Of a stretch of 26,856 bases of DNA, positions 1-6,688 are shown in pieces. Within the stretch, counting starts at the first letter, position 1; each line of letters starts with the position of its first letter. A model generated the notes under the pieces. The model did no database searches. It was not told the origin of the DNA and saw only the letters and a program-made list of their open reading frames with translations. The stretch spans positions 1 through 26,856 of IMG/VR virus record IMGVR_UViG_3300009537_002866. The stretch is one strand, 5' to 3'. A program made the translations under genes and the position numbers. The stretch is from a virus.

Positions 1-363
1 ACTGAGGCCAACCTGTTTTGGACCAACCTGACTGAGGCAAACCTGACTGGGGCCGTCCTGCGTGGGGCCGACCTGACTGGGGCCGATCTGTATGGGGCCG
101 ACCTGGGCGGGGCGAGTGGGATCATCTGCTTAGCCCCTGCCCCACACAACGGACGCGAAATTTACGCCTATTGGCATCAGGGGGAAACTTTTATTAAAGC
201 GGGATGCTTCGACAGTGGGCAATCCACACTGGCGGCATTTGAAGCACGAGTGCTCAATGGCGTTAACACAACATCTCAGGGGCGTGACTGGTATATGGCC
301 TTATTGCCAGCGCTTAAACATTTCGCTGGTCTTAACCCTACCACACCAGATGATAGCGAGTGA
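1..363 (+). CDS. Pentapeptide-repeat protein, 5' partial
   Basis: The reading frame is open from the first base of the window and ends at TGA 361-363, leaving 120 residues of a gene that starts outside. The first 40 residues are eight consecutive five-residue units of the A(D/N)LxG type (for example TEANL, RGADL, TGADL, YGADL), which fold as a right-handed quadrilateral beta-helix in this family. About 80 non-repetitive residues follow, with a GCF motif, a Trp-Tyr pair and an aliphatic C-terminus; I associate this kind of tail with phage and bacterial pentapeptide proteins. It is the only convincing plus-strand gene and converges on the late operon across the terminator at 392-430. It could be a phage early/accessory gene or the first host gene beyond a prophage edge. 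Some pentapeptide proteins mimic DNA and bind gyrase, but nothing here proves that role. Confidence 0.8.
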   Translation, partial: TEANLFWTNLTEANLTGAVLRGADLTGADLYGADLGGASGIICLAPAPHNGREIYAYWHQGETFIKAGCFDSGQSTLAAFEARVLNGVNTTSQGRDWYMALLPALKHFAGLNPTTPDDSE

Positions 364-391
364 GTTGAAAATAACGCGATTTCAAGCGATT

Positions 392-430
392 AAAAGAGCC
401 ACAGGGCATGAATTACCCTGTGGCTCTTTT
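392..430. terminator. Bidirectional intrinsic terminator between convergent genes
   Basis: A perfect 15-bp inverted repeat (392-406 paired with 416-430) encloses a 9-base loop (407-415). The stem has a GC-rich core, GAGCCACAGGG, flanked by an A-tract on the left and a T-tract on the right. Each strand therefore reads as a hairpin followed by a U-run. It lies 28 bases after the plus-strand stop and 20 bases after the minus-strand stop at 451, as expected for a shared terminator of two converging transcription units. Confidence 0.93.
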
Positions 431-450
431 TATTTCGTGCTGGCATTGAT

Positions 451-918
451 TTATTGCCCAGCGGGCGACCTGTCGGGATTCTTATCCCCGATGATAGGCG
501 CTTTCACATTACGAGCAACATTGTAACTTACCGCCCCCGCTGTCAAGCCGCCAACCCATAACAGGATTAGTCCAGCGATCTGATTCAGGGTGTTAAGTGT
601 GGTAACTGCCTGTGGTGCAAACCCAAAGTGATTAGCAGCGACCAACACTGCAGCTATGATCGCTGAAAAGATACCCGCAATATATTTAGCATAGCCATTG
701 AGGGGCGGTATCTTTTTGAAAATAGCGGTCAATGCCAGCGTGCCAACCCCGACAATCGCTGACCCTGAGATTGCTGACAGCAACCCCTTGATGTTAGCAA
801 GAATGTCAGCAATGCTGGCATTAACCTCGCTAACAGTCACCATGTCACCAGTTTCTTGCGCGCCAACCATTGGCACAACCAGCAACATTACCAACAGAAC
901 AATCAGAAAAACTCTCAT
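451..918 (-). CDS. Small membrane protein with signal peptide, holin candidate
   Basis: This is a 155-residue protein. It has an N-terminal signal-like helix (MRVFLIVLLVMLLVVPMVGA, then QE), a short periplasm-type segment, and three further hydrophobic stretches at about residues 45-66, 78-98 and 112-132, ending in a charged tail. It is the last gene of the late operon. It overlaps the upstream glycosidase-like gene by ATGA (915-918), with AGGAAA about 8 bases before its ATG. Last place in the lysis cassette, small size and multiple membrane segments suggest a holin or other membrane-lesion protein. No specific holin family is recognised, so the role comes from context. It is one of two proteins here whose predicted signal cleavage lies next to an Ala-Gln pair. 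Confidence 0.7.
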   Translation of the reverse strand: MRVFLIVLLVMLLVVPMVGAQETGDMVTVSEVNASIADILANIKGLLSAISGSAIVGVGTLALTAIFKKIPPLNGYAKYIAGIFSAIIAAVLVAANHFGFAPQAVTTLNTLNQIAGLILLWVGGLTAGAVSYNVARNVKAPIIGDKNPDRSPAGQ

Positions 919-2378
919 TGTGATTTCCTTTCATCTAAAACGCTTGCGAGATAAGCAATGAGTGTAAACTCAGGCGAGTCAGTATAAAATAATTCAGCCA
1001 ATTCTAAATACTTTCGGAATCTTGGCGTTAAATCATCGCGCCATGATGACGGTGGCACTGGTTCAGGGGCAGGTGGATCAACAGGTGGCGGTACTGGTTC
1101 AGGCGGCGTGACCGGGGCGCGCAAGAAATGCGAGGCAATAGCGATTTTAGCTATCGCCGACTCCATCACCTCAAAATAACCCTGATCGCGCTGGAGACCA
1201 TCGCGCCCGGTATCCCATACGTTGTGAGACAGCCACCAAAAATTAGACCCGCTGGTGTCGCCAGCGGCAAAGGTATGCCCGCCGATATGCACGCCTGAGC
1301 GGGCGTATATATTGCGATATTGCCAATTGAGTGACCAGGCCAATACCGTCCCTGGCGTTGACACCTGGGGGCCATACCAGTCCTCGCGCTTAAATGTTTT
1401 CTCAAGCGATCTGAATCCCTGCGGGGTGTCAAACCCAGCCATATGAATCAACTCATTCGCATGTACAGCCCGCACATCATTCATGTTGTCAAATCCCTGC
1501 TCGGTGTTGAGCAACCAGGGGCAGTATACAGGTTTGCCATCATCATCTTTCAGTATTTTTTCTGACACCACATAGAGCTTACCATCCGGTGATGGTTGCC
1601 ATCCAAGCGCCGTTTGTATACCTTGATAATTGCGCCCCAGATGATCTTGCGCCAAATGCCAGTCCAGCGCCTTGTCATGCTCAAATCGCTCGTGGCGCGC
1701 AATTAAATTTTTATCACCTTTTTCACCCCCCCAATTTTTGCCGCCTTTACGCCACTGGCCCGCATTGACCGCAATCAGTGGATACTGACTGGTATAACCA
1801 TGCACCCCCAGCACAAAAGCGTAAGCGCCATTGGGCAATCGTCGTTTGCGGTGTCGGTGCATGGCCTTGATAAACCCAAGCGCATACCACGACTCCCACT
1901 GATTCGGCTCATTCCAGAAACCTGTTTTGACTGAGCCACTTGCGCCATTCCAGAACACCATGCCAATAATGTCATTCAACTCAACAGAGCGCTCGATCAT
2001 GTACTTATACATGAGAAAATCGTCAGCCCGGAAACCCTGCTCATTGTTGATCTGAAACAACACATTGCCATTTTGAGCGTCATCGCGCAAATTGCGTATG
2101 TCGTCAAAACGCTGGTGAGCATAAGCCTTGATTTTTTCACGCCCGCTTTTTGTGTTCGCCTCAGACTCTCCCACATTGGCATGTGGCTCAAAAGGGTATA
2201 GGCGACTGACCATATAAGCCATGCCTGTCTTGCGCTGGAATTCGCCCGCTTGCCGATTCATGTCCAGAAACGTATGCGTCAGATAGCTGGCTCGCTGGCT
2301 GTGCTCTGCCAGCCAACCCAAATCAGGCCCGCGCTGATTCATAACGACCAGCCCGTTAGGGTTGTATAGATTAGACAT
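915..2378 (-). CDS. Putative TIM-barrel glycoside hydrolase, candidate endolysin
   Basis: The 487-residue protein starts at ATG 2378, which has GGGGAT about 5 bases upstream and overlaps the preceding stop by 8 bases. A further upstream in-frame start exists but lies inside the previous gene. Residues 1-415 look like a barrel enzyme. A Q-I-N-N-E-Q strand end (E113) resembles the acid/base Asn-Glu of clan GH-A glycosidases, and a second similar strand, L-L-N-T-E-Q-G (E293), could supply the other carboxylate. Many Trp and Tyr residues fit a carbohydrate-binding surface. A Pro/Glu/Val linker (about 421-445) leads to a roughly 40-residue C-terminal segment, possibly a targeting module. There is no signal peptide. 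The position between a membrane/coiled-coil protein and a holin-like protein argues for cell-wall degradation at lysis. A virion glycan-degrading enzyme is the alternative, and the substrate is unknown. Confidence 0.6.
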   Translation of the reverse strand: MSNLYNPNGLVVMNQRGPDLGWLAEHSQRASYLTHTFLDMNRQAGEFQRKTGMAYMVSRLYPFEPHANVGESEANTKSGREKIKAYAHQRFDDIRNLRDDAQNGNVLFQINNEQGFRADDFLMYKYMIERSVELNDIIGMVFWNGASGSVKTGFWNEPNQWESWYALGFIKAMHRHRKRRLPNGAYAFVLGVHGYTSQYPLIAVNAGQWRKGGKNWGGEKGDKNLIARHERFEHDKALDWHLAQDHLGRNYQGIQTALGWQPSPDGKLYVVSEKILKDDDGKPVYCPWLLNTEQGFDNMNDVRAVHANELIHMAGFDTPQGFRSLEKTFKREDWYGPQVSTPGTVLAWSLNWQYRNIYARSGVHIGGHTFAAGDTSGSNFWWLSHNVWDTGRDGLQRDQGYFEVMESAIAKIAIASHFLRAPVTPPEPVPPPVDPPAPEPVPPSSWRDDLTPRFRKYLELAELFYTDSPEFTLIAYLASVLDERKSQ

Positions 2379-2961
2379 CGTTATCCCCTGTTGGCTTATG
2401 CCCACTAGAATCGCCTTGAGCCTTTGGATCAAGCGATTTCTCAATGCGTTTAATGCTGGATAGGATTTGCCCATTAACCGCGTGAATCTCTAAAATTCGG
2501 GCCTTGTTTTCCTCGTGCACTTTCAACACGTCTTTTGCGCCTTCCGTAATGGTCTTCCATGCCATCACCATACTCGGCAATGTGTCCGCCAATGTGTTGA
2601 GCGGCTCGGCAATTTGAGCCCGCAAATACACATTGGTTTGGTCAACAGTCTCACGTCGCACTTTTTCGGCCTCAAGCAATCCCTTGACGCTGGCAATCTC
2701 ACTGATTAATTGTGCCCGCTCGATTTTGGACTCACCAAATTCTTCACGCAATAATTTTAGCTGTCCCTTTGTCTCGGCGATTTCTTGTTTATCCTCATCT
2801 CGTTGTGATACCATGAATTTAACCTGGTCGCTGATAGGTTTATTGCTGATTGTCCAGACCACGCGAAAAAAAGCCAGCATCGCCAGGATGATGACCAGCG
2901 ACCCGGCAAGCTCGCCAATGGCTGACGTATCAATCAGGCCTTGAGCGTAAAGCGTCAACAT
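2371..2961 (-). CDS. Single-pass membrane protein with long coiled coil (lysis cassette)
   Basis: The 196-residue protein starts at ATG 2961, chosen because GAGGG lies about 5 bases upstream; a TTG four codons earlier has no better site. Residues 17-37 form one transmembrane helix. A charged region from about 48 to 150, rich in Glu, Lys, Gln and Leu at heptad-like spacing, suggests a coiled coil, and the C-terminus is hydrophilic (Lys, Gly and Asp rich). It overlaps the upstream membrane gene by 32 bases and the downstream glycosidase-like gene by 8. A membrane anchor plus coiled coil beside lysis genes recalls spanin or holin-associated proteins, but spanins are usually shorter and no lipobox partner is seen. 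The function is unassigned. Confidence 0.7.
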   Translation of the reverse strand: MLTLYAQGLIDTSAIGELAGSLVIILAMLAFFRVVWTISNKPISDQVKFMVSQRDEDKQEIAETKGQLKLLREEFGESKIERAQLISEIASVKGLLEAEKVRRETVDQTNVYLRAQIAEPLNTLADTLPSMVMAWKTITEGAKDVLKVHEENKARILEIHAVNGQILSSIKRIEKSLDPKAQGDSSGHKPTGDNDV

Positions 2962-3382
2962 AAGATCCCTCAACCAGCCGGTCGTAAGCGCCCCACACGA
3001 TCAGGAAATTAGATAGCGACGCTGCTGCCCACACAGTTTTTGTGGTGTAAGCCACTGGCAGTATGAAAATCACCACCAAAGCATAAGCCAACAGAGGCAC
3101 AAGGCATAAGACCAAAACGAAAAACTGTTCGCCCCGTGCCAATGGAGTCGGTGTGGCCATACGCATATGCCGAAACGAAATGATCATGTAATACACTGAC
3201 ATCATGATGGCATACAACCCTATCAAATTGCTTGAAATGCCAAAGGAAGTTTTAATCCAACTGTAAACAAGCGTGTCGCCAGTATCTATCAGCCCAGCAA
3301 TCCCAAAAGACAGCATCTCAATGCCGGGAAATAACAACTGAGCGATAATTGACAATCTGAGTCGGTTCAGCGCCGCGATCAT
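2930..3382 (-). CDS. Polytopic membrane protein, lysis-region, function unknown
   Basis: The 150-residue protein has about four hydrophobic segments, near residues 11-31, 52-70, 87-110 and 117-133, and short basic loops (for example SFRHMRM). ATG 3382 is preceded by GAGG about 5 bases upstream. It follows an 81-base spacer, one of the few real gaps in the operon, and overlaps the next gene by 32 bases. It may be a second holin-like protein or an antiholin partner, because it heads the group of membrane genes leading to the putative endolysin. No family is recognised. Confidence 0.65.
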   Translation of the reverse strand: MIAALNRLRLSIIAQLLFPGIEMLSFGIAGLIDTGDTLVYSWIKTSFGISSNLIGLYAIMMSVYYMIISFRHMRMATPTPLARGEQFFVLVLCLVPLLAYALVVIFILPVAYTTKTVWAAASLSNFLIVWGAYDRLVEGSYVDALRSRPD

Positions 3383-3463
3383 ACGCGCCTCATTTTTATT
3401 TTATTGTAACACCAAAGCAGAACAATCGCGCCTTGATAGTGTTCGGTTTTGCAAACCGCTTTG
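3383..3463 (-). other. Intergenic spacer before the lysis cassette with small stem-loop
   Basis: This 81-base gap contains a six-base-pair inverted repeat (3444-3449 with 3453-3458, loop TGC) just after the HEAT-gene stop, with no U-run following it on the minus strand. Further downstream the minus strand carries TACAAT (a -10-like hexamer) within an AT-rich stretch, without a well-placed -35. It may hold a weak internal promoter or an mRNA-processing element for the lysis genes; neither is established. Confidence 0.3.
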
Positions 3464-3859
3464 TTACCCGCGCTTGAGCGCTTGCCCGGTGATGTACTCA
3501 TAAGCAACCCGTGCCTGATTGACAACCTTAGAGTCAGGATGATTGAATAAGCCCTCAATAATACTGACCGCACTGGTGTCTTTTAATTCAGCCAGCGCCC
3601 GCAACGCCATAATTCTCAAGTCAAGATTGGACTCGTTTTGAATGATCGTTCTCAATTGCGGCTCAATGCCGGGCAGCTCAGTGACTTTGGCCGCCAGCAA
3701 TATCAGCCAGCGGGTATCATCATCGCCTGTTGTGTATAGCGCTTGTATATTGGCCAGCGTTAAATCGCCATCGGTTTTGACCATTACCCATGAGAGTACC
3801 ACTTCATCTCGCACACTGGCCGACTCCTCGATAATTTTACGCATCAACCTGGCTGTCAT
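3464..3859 (-). CDS. HEAT-repeat-like small helical protein
   Basis: This 131-residue all-helical protein has HEAT-type helix pairs in its second half. One is an NLDLRIMALRALAEL helix followed by a D-T-S-A turn and an IIEGLF helix. The next is HPDSKVVNQARVAYEYI, giving the usual Asp/Pro turn and Arg/Ala helix pattern. It starts in an ATGA overlap (3856-3859) with the Tal-like gene, so it belongs to the tail transcript. HEAT repeats act as protein-binding scaffolds, so a baseplate assembly chaperone or a small structural adaptor is plausible. It could equally be an accessory gene at the tail/lysis junction. Confidence 0.7.
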   Translation of the reverse strand: MTARLMRKIIEESASVRDEVVLSWVMVKTDGDLTLANIQALYTTGDDDTRWLILLAAKVTELPGIEPQLRTIIQNESNLDLRIMALRALAELKDTSAVSIIEGLFNHPDSKVVNQARVAYEYITGQALKRG

Positions 3860-5046
3860 CGTTGCCGCCGCCTCTCTGTGCCAAAGCGCACGCCCACTCG
3901 ATCATGAGCATAACGCAAACGAAAAGCGCCCTCCGCTGTGATGTCATCAGATGATCTTAATTGCACCGTACTGCGTTGCGCATCGTAATCAACCTGACTG
4001 ACATAAAACAATCGCGGGTCGCCATCGTCGGTATCAATGCCCACATTCAGGTCAGCAATTAATGCCATGCGGTCGGGTCTGACCAGGTAGGGCGCAACCC
4101 GCCGCCCCCCTATCGTTCTGACTCGCGCATCTTTGGTGTGGATTAGGTATTCAGTCCCCAGATTGGCCGCTTTGAAATACAATTTACGTGTACCGTCTGT
4201 CTGAGTGGGCGTGACCCCCGCCACAAACGGCGTTATCCCGTCTCCCACCTCACAATAGCGTGCCAGCACATCCCAATAAGTCGCATTGCCGCCCTGCATA
4301 TTGACCTGGTCACTGTTAACGGCGATCTCTTCCACATACTTTGGGTTTTTTAACACAGTGGCGAGCGTGGTGTCTATAAAATCGGCGTTCGGGTAGGGGT
4401 CTGTCACGAACATTTGTTGAATGACCCCATTGACCGAATAGGCTGAGATGTCACGAGTCGTGGCGCTAGTCGAAAAGGGCACGCCCCAATTGAGCCAGTG
4501 ATAATATCCCAGACATTCCAGCGTCAGGGACGATCCGCCCCCGCCCGTATTAAACAAGATGCTCGATTGCGGATAGGCTTTTTGGCTAAGAATTGTATCC
4601 CTCAGATTGTTAGCGCTCCCACTTCTCTGGGTCGTGTTGTCTGGACTCCCCTGTTTAATTCCATACACTTCCTGTGAGGATAAGTTGTCAGCAGCAGTAA
4701 CGTAGGTCGGCGAGGCCGTAGCGTTACTGTGAATGCCTGACACGCGATTCGTCATTTCATCAAGTGAACGCGTATACAGCACCCCCCCCGCATTAATCGT
4801 GCCCCGACTGATAAATCCCTCCCAGATAGGCACAACCGGATTATCACGGTAAATATGGACACGGCAACCAAGCCGGTTAGATAAAATAGTTTCCGCTTTG
4901 GCACGTGATATTGCCAGACTAAAAGAAGCGGTGTCAAACCCGCCAACCGCTGCAATCGTATGCCTGTATTGAAAGGTGGGAAATCGAGCAATGAATCCAT
5001 CCCCTTGATTTGGCCGTTGGTAGATATGCACCATTTCTTTAGGCAT
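3856..5046 (-). CDS. Tail-associated (Tal-like) baseplate hub protein, putative
   Basis: The 396-residue protein directly follows the Dit-like gene, with an 8-base ATGCCTAA overlap. Its first 110 residues match the layout I know from phage baseplate hub proteins: a domain stating G-G-F-D-T-A-S-F, then G-C-R-V-H-I-Y-R, then P-I-W-E-G-F-I-S-R, then R-S-L-D-E-M-T-N-R. The middle includes a Y-W-D-V-L-A-R-Y-C-E-V-G-D segment typical of the second hub domain. It lacks the long C-terminal extension (peptidase or fibre) of many Tal proteins, so it is a short hub. The assignment rests on these motifs and on the order tape measure, Dit-like, Tal-like. Confidence 0.6.
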   Translation of the reverse strand: MPKEMVHIYQRPNQGDGFIARFPTFQYRHTIAAVGGFDTASFSLAISRAKAETILSNRLGCRVHIYRDNPVVPIWEGFISRGTINAGGVLYTRSLDEMTNRVSGIHSNATASPTYVTAADNLSSQEVYGIKQGSPDNTTQRSGSANNLRDTILSQKAYPQSSILFNTGGGGSSLTLECLGYYHWLNWGVPFSTSATTRDISAYSVNGVIQQMFVTDPYPNADFIDTTLATVLKNPKYVEEIAVNSDQVNMQGGNATYWDVLARYCEVGDGITPFVAGVTPTQTDGTRKLYFKAANLGTEYLIHTKDARVRTIGGRRVAPYLVRPDRMALIADLNVGIDTDDGDPRLFYVSQVDYDAQRSTVQLRSSDDITAEGAFRLRYAHDRVGVRFGTERRRQR

Positions 5047-6688
5047 CGCGAAGGCCCTGCCAGCGCCCCATTAAATTGAGCCGTATTGTAAAATTATGAT
5101 CGGGCACTGAGCGATTTGGCGTTGCCCCCCAATTGCCAATCGTGAAAAAATGCAAGTAATTGTCAAGGTTAGGCTCAAGCGTGGGCAATTCGCCCCTGAT
5201 TTCGGCTGACTGAATCGGGGAAACACTTGACGAATAGACTCCCGCCGACTCGCCAATTTCACCATGAAGCATGTATCCAGTATTGTCCATGAGTAAATCG
5301 TAGCCCGTTCCAATTGAGGCATTCATTGACAAGACTCTGATTTCGGCTGATGGCTCGGAATGCGGCAACAAGAAAAAATCGCAAACATATAAAACACCCG
5401 TACCAGTGGTCCGTTCGGCATACAGATGCAATTCACCAAAATTCTGGCGACCTTTGCCATCGGACTCGACAATTGTGCGGCCTGACAACGGGAACTCAAG
5501 CGTGCCCATATACGTCACCGGCCAACCCGCCGCCGTCGCGCCGGTAGTGCCTTCGAGTTCAGGACTCACCGGATCAGTTTCAACCGATAGGTCGCCTAAC
5601 GTGTCTTTAATATCAGCCACCATTTTAATGTTAATGTCACCAGCCGCCCCGTTGACCTGACGACACCGACAAAAGATTGCATACTTACCGGGGTTTTGTG
5701 TCATATTGAAAGGCGTGGCATTCATGCGCCTGATAAAAGTTGCGTCCGTTGCGAAACTCACCTCGGCTCTATCCTCAGTGCCATTGCCAGTATGGTCAAC
5801 ACCACCAGTGTCAGCAACAGTTGCCGTGTCCGTACTCAGACTACCAGGCACAAGCAACGTGTCGGGAACATTGATTTCGCCGTCTGGGTCGTGGGTCATG
5901 CGTGCAACAAACACGCGATTAGGCGCGTAATTTTCGTTAAATTCCATTTCGTAATTGACCAGCGTCAGCGCAGGGGCGTCACCGGAAATGTCTTCCCGAG
6001 GGATTTTTATATAATTATAGAATGGGTCAAATGTGGTCCGCTGATTAATCAGAGTGGCATCATAGGCAACAAAGTTAGTAGAGCCTGAAGCCAACGTCAG
6101 ATCGTTATAATCCCATGAGACTCCGTTGGCTTCAAGAGTTTCGATTTTGGGATTTGTGCCGGGGTGACGATTTCGCCAGAACGGTTCACGCTCTATGGTG
6201 ACAGTCATGATGTCCATTGATCCATCGCCAAAACCCTCATTCTGACGGGCTACCTCAATTTTGAATATCAGGGCATAACGCGGCGCAACCTCATACTTGG
6301 ATTGCACTGCTAACCAAATCGGCTCGACCTGATAATCTGTGGTGTGAAACATCACCGCATCACGCGCATATTGAAACAATCGCTTTTGCATATAAGAGCG
6401 CGTTTGAATAGTGGCATTGGTCGAGGTCAGCGTAAATGTTTCAACAACATTGCCAAATCCACCACCTACCAGCCCACGCCCGTCAACCAATTGATTGTCG
6501 GTAAAAACGCCACCGCCTTTTAATTGAGCATATTGAGGAATCCAACCGCCAGTTTGCAACGAAAAACCAGATTTGCTCATGAAATCTATCGGGTCTTTCA
6601 TGGGGTTTTCTTTGGCCGATGCGGGCAAGCCACGAGTATTGATGCCTATACCCTTACCAATGTACAGCAATACAAAATTGTTGCTCAT
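5039..6688 (-). CDS. Distal tail (Dit-like) protein, putative
   Basis: The 549-residue protein is coupled to the tape measure gene by an ATGA overlap (6685-6688). Residues 1-190 are beta-rich and end in a M-T-V-T-I-E-R-E-P-F-W-R stretch, similar to the strand that closes the N-terminal ring domain in Dit-type proteins. The remainder (about 200-549) is beta-sandwich-like and has no recognised catalytic motif; it could be a galectin- or carbohydrate-binding-type insertion, as in evolved Dit proteins. The position immediately after the tape measure supports the call. It is longer than a classical Dit (about 250-300 residues), consistent with an extra adhesion domain. Confidence 0.55.
   Translation of the reverse strand: MSNNFVLLYIGKGIGINTRGLPASAKENPMKDPIDFMSKSGFSLQTGGWIPQYAQLKGGGVFTDNQLVDGRGLVGGGFGNVVETFTLTSTNATIQTRSYMQKRLFQYARDAVMFHTTDYQVEPIWLAVQSKYEVAPRYALIFKIEVARQNEGFGDGSMDIMTVTIEREPFWRNRHPGTNPKIETLEANGVSWDYNDLTLASGSTNFVAYDATLINQRTTFDPFYNYIKIPREDISGDAPALTLVNYEMEFNENYAPNRVFVARMTHDPDGEINVPDTLLVPGSLSTDTATVADTGGVDHTGNGTEDRAEVSFATDATFIRRMNATPFNMTQNPGKYAIFCRCRQVNGAAGDINIKMVADIKDTLGDLSVETDPVSPELEGTTGATAAGWPVTYMGTLEFPLSGRTIVESDGKGRQNFGELHLYAERTTGTGVLYVCDFFLLPHSEPSAEIRVLSMNASIGTGYDLLMDNTGYMLHGEIGESAGVYSSSVSPIQSAEIRGELPTLEPNLDNYLHFFTIGNWGATPNRSVPDHNFTIRLNLMGRWQGLRDA

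Noticed and set aside
3444-3458. Stem-loop read as a terminator after the HEAT gene
   Set aside because: The stem is only six pairs and has no U-run on the minus strand, so it is listed only as part of the spacer.
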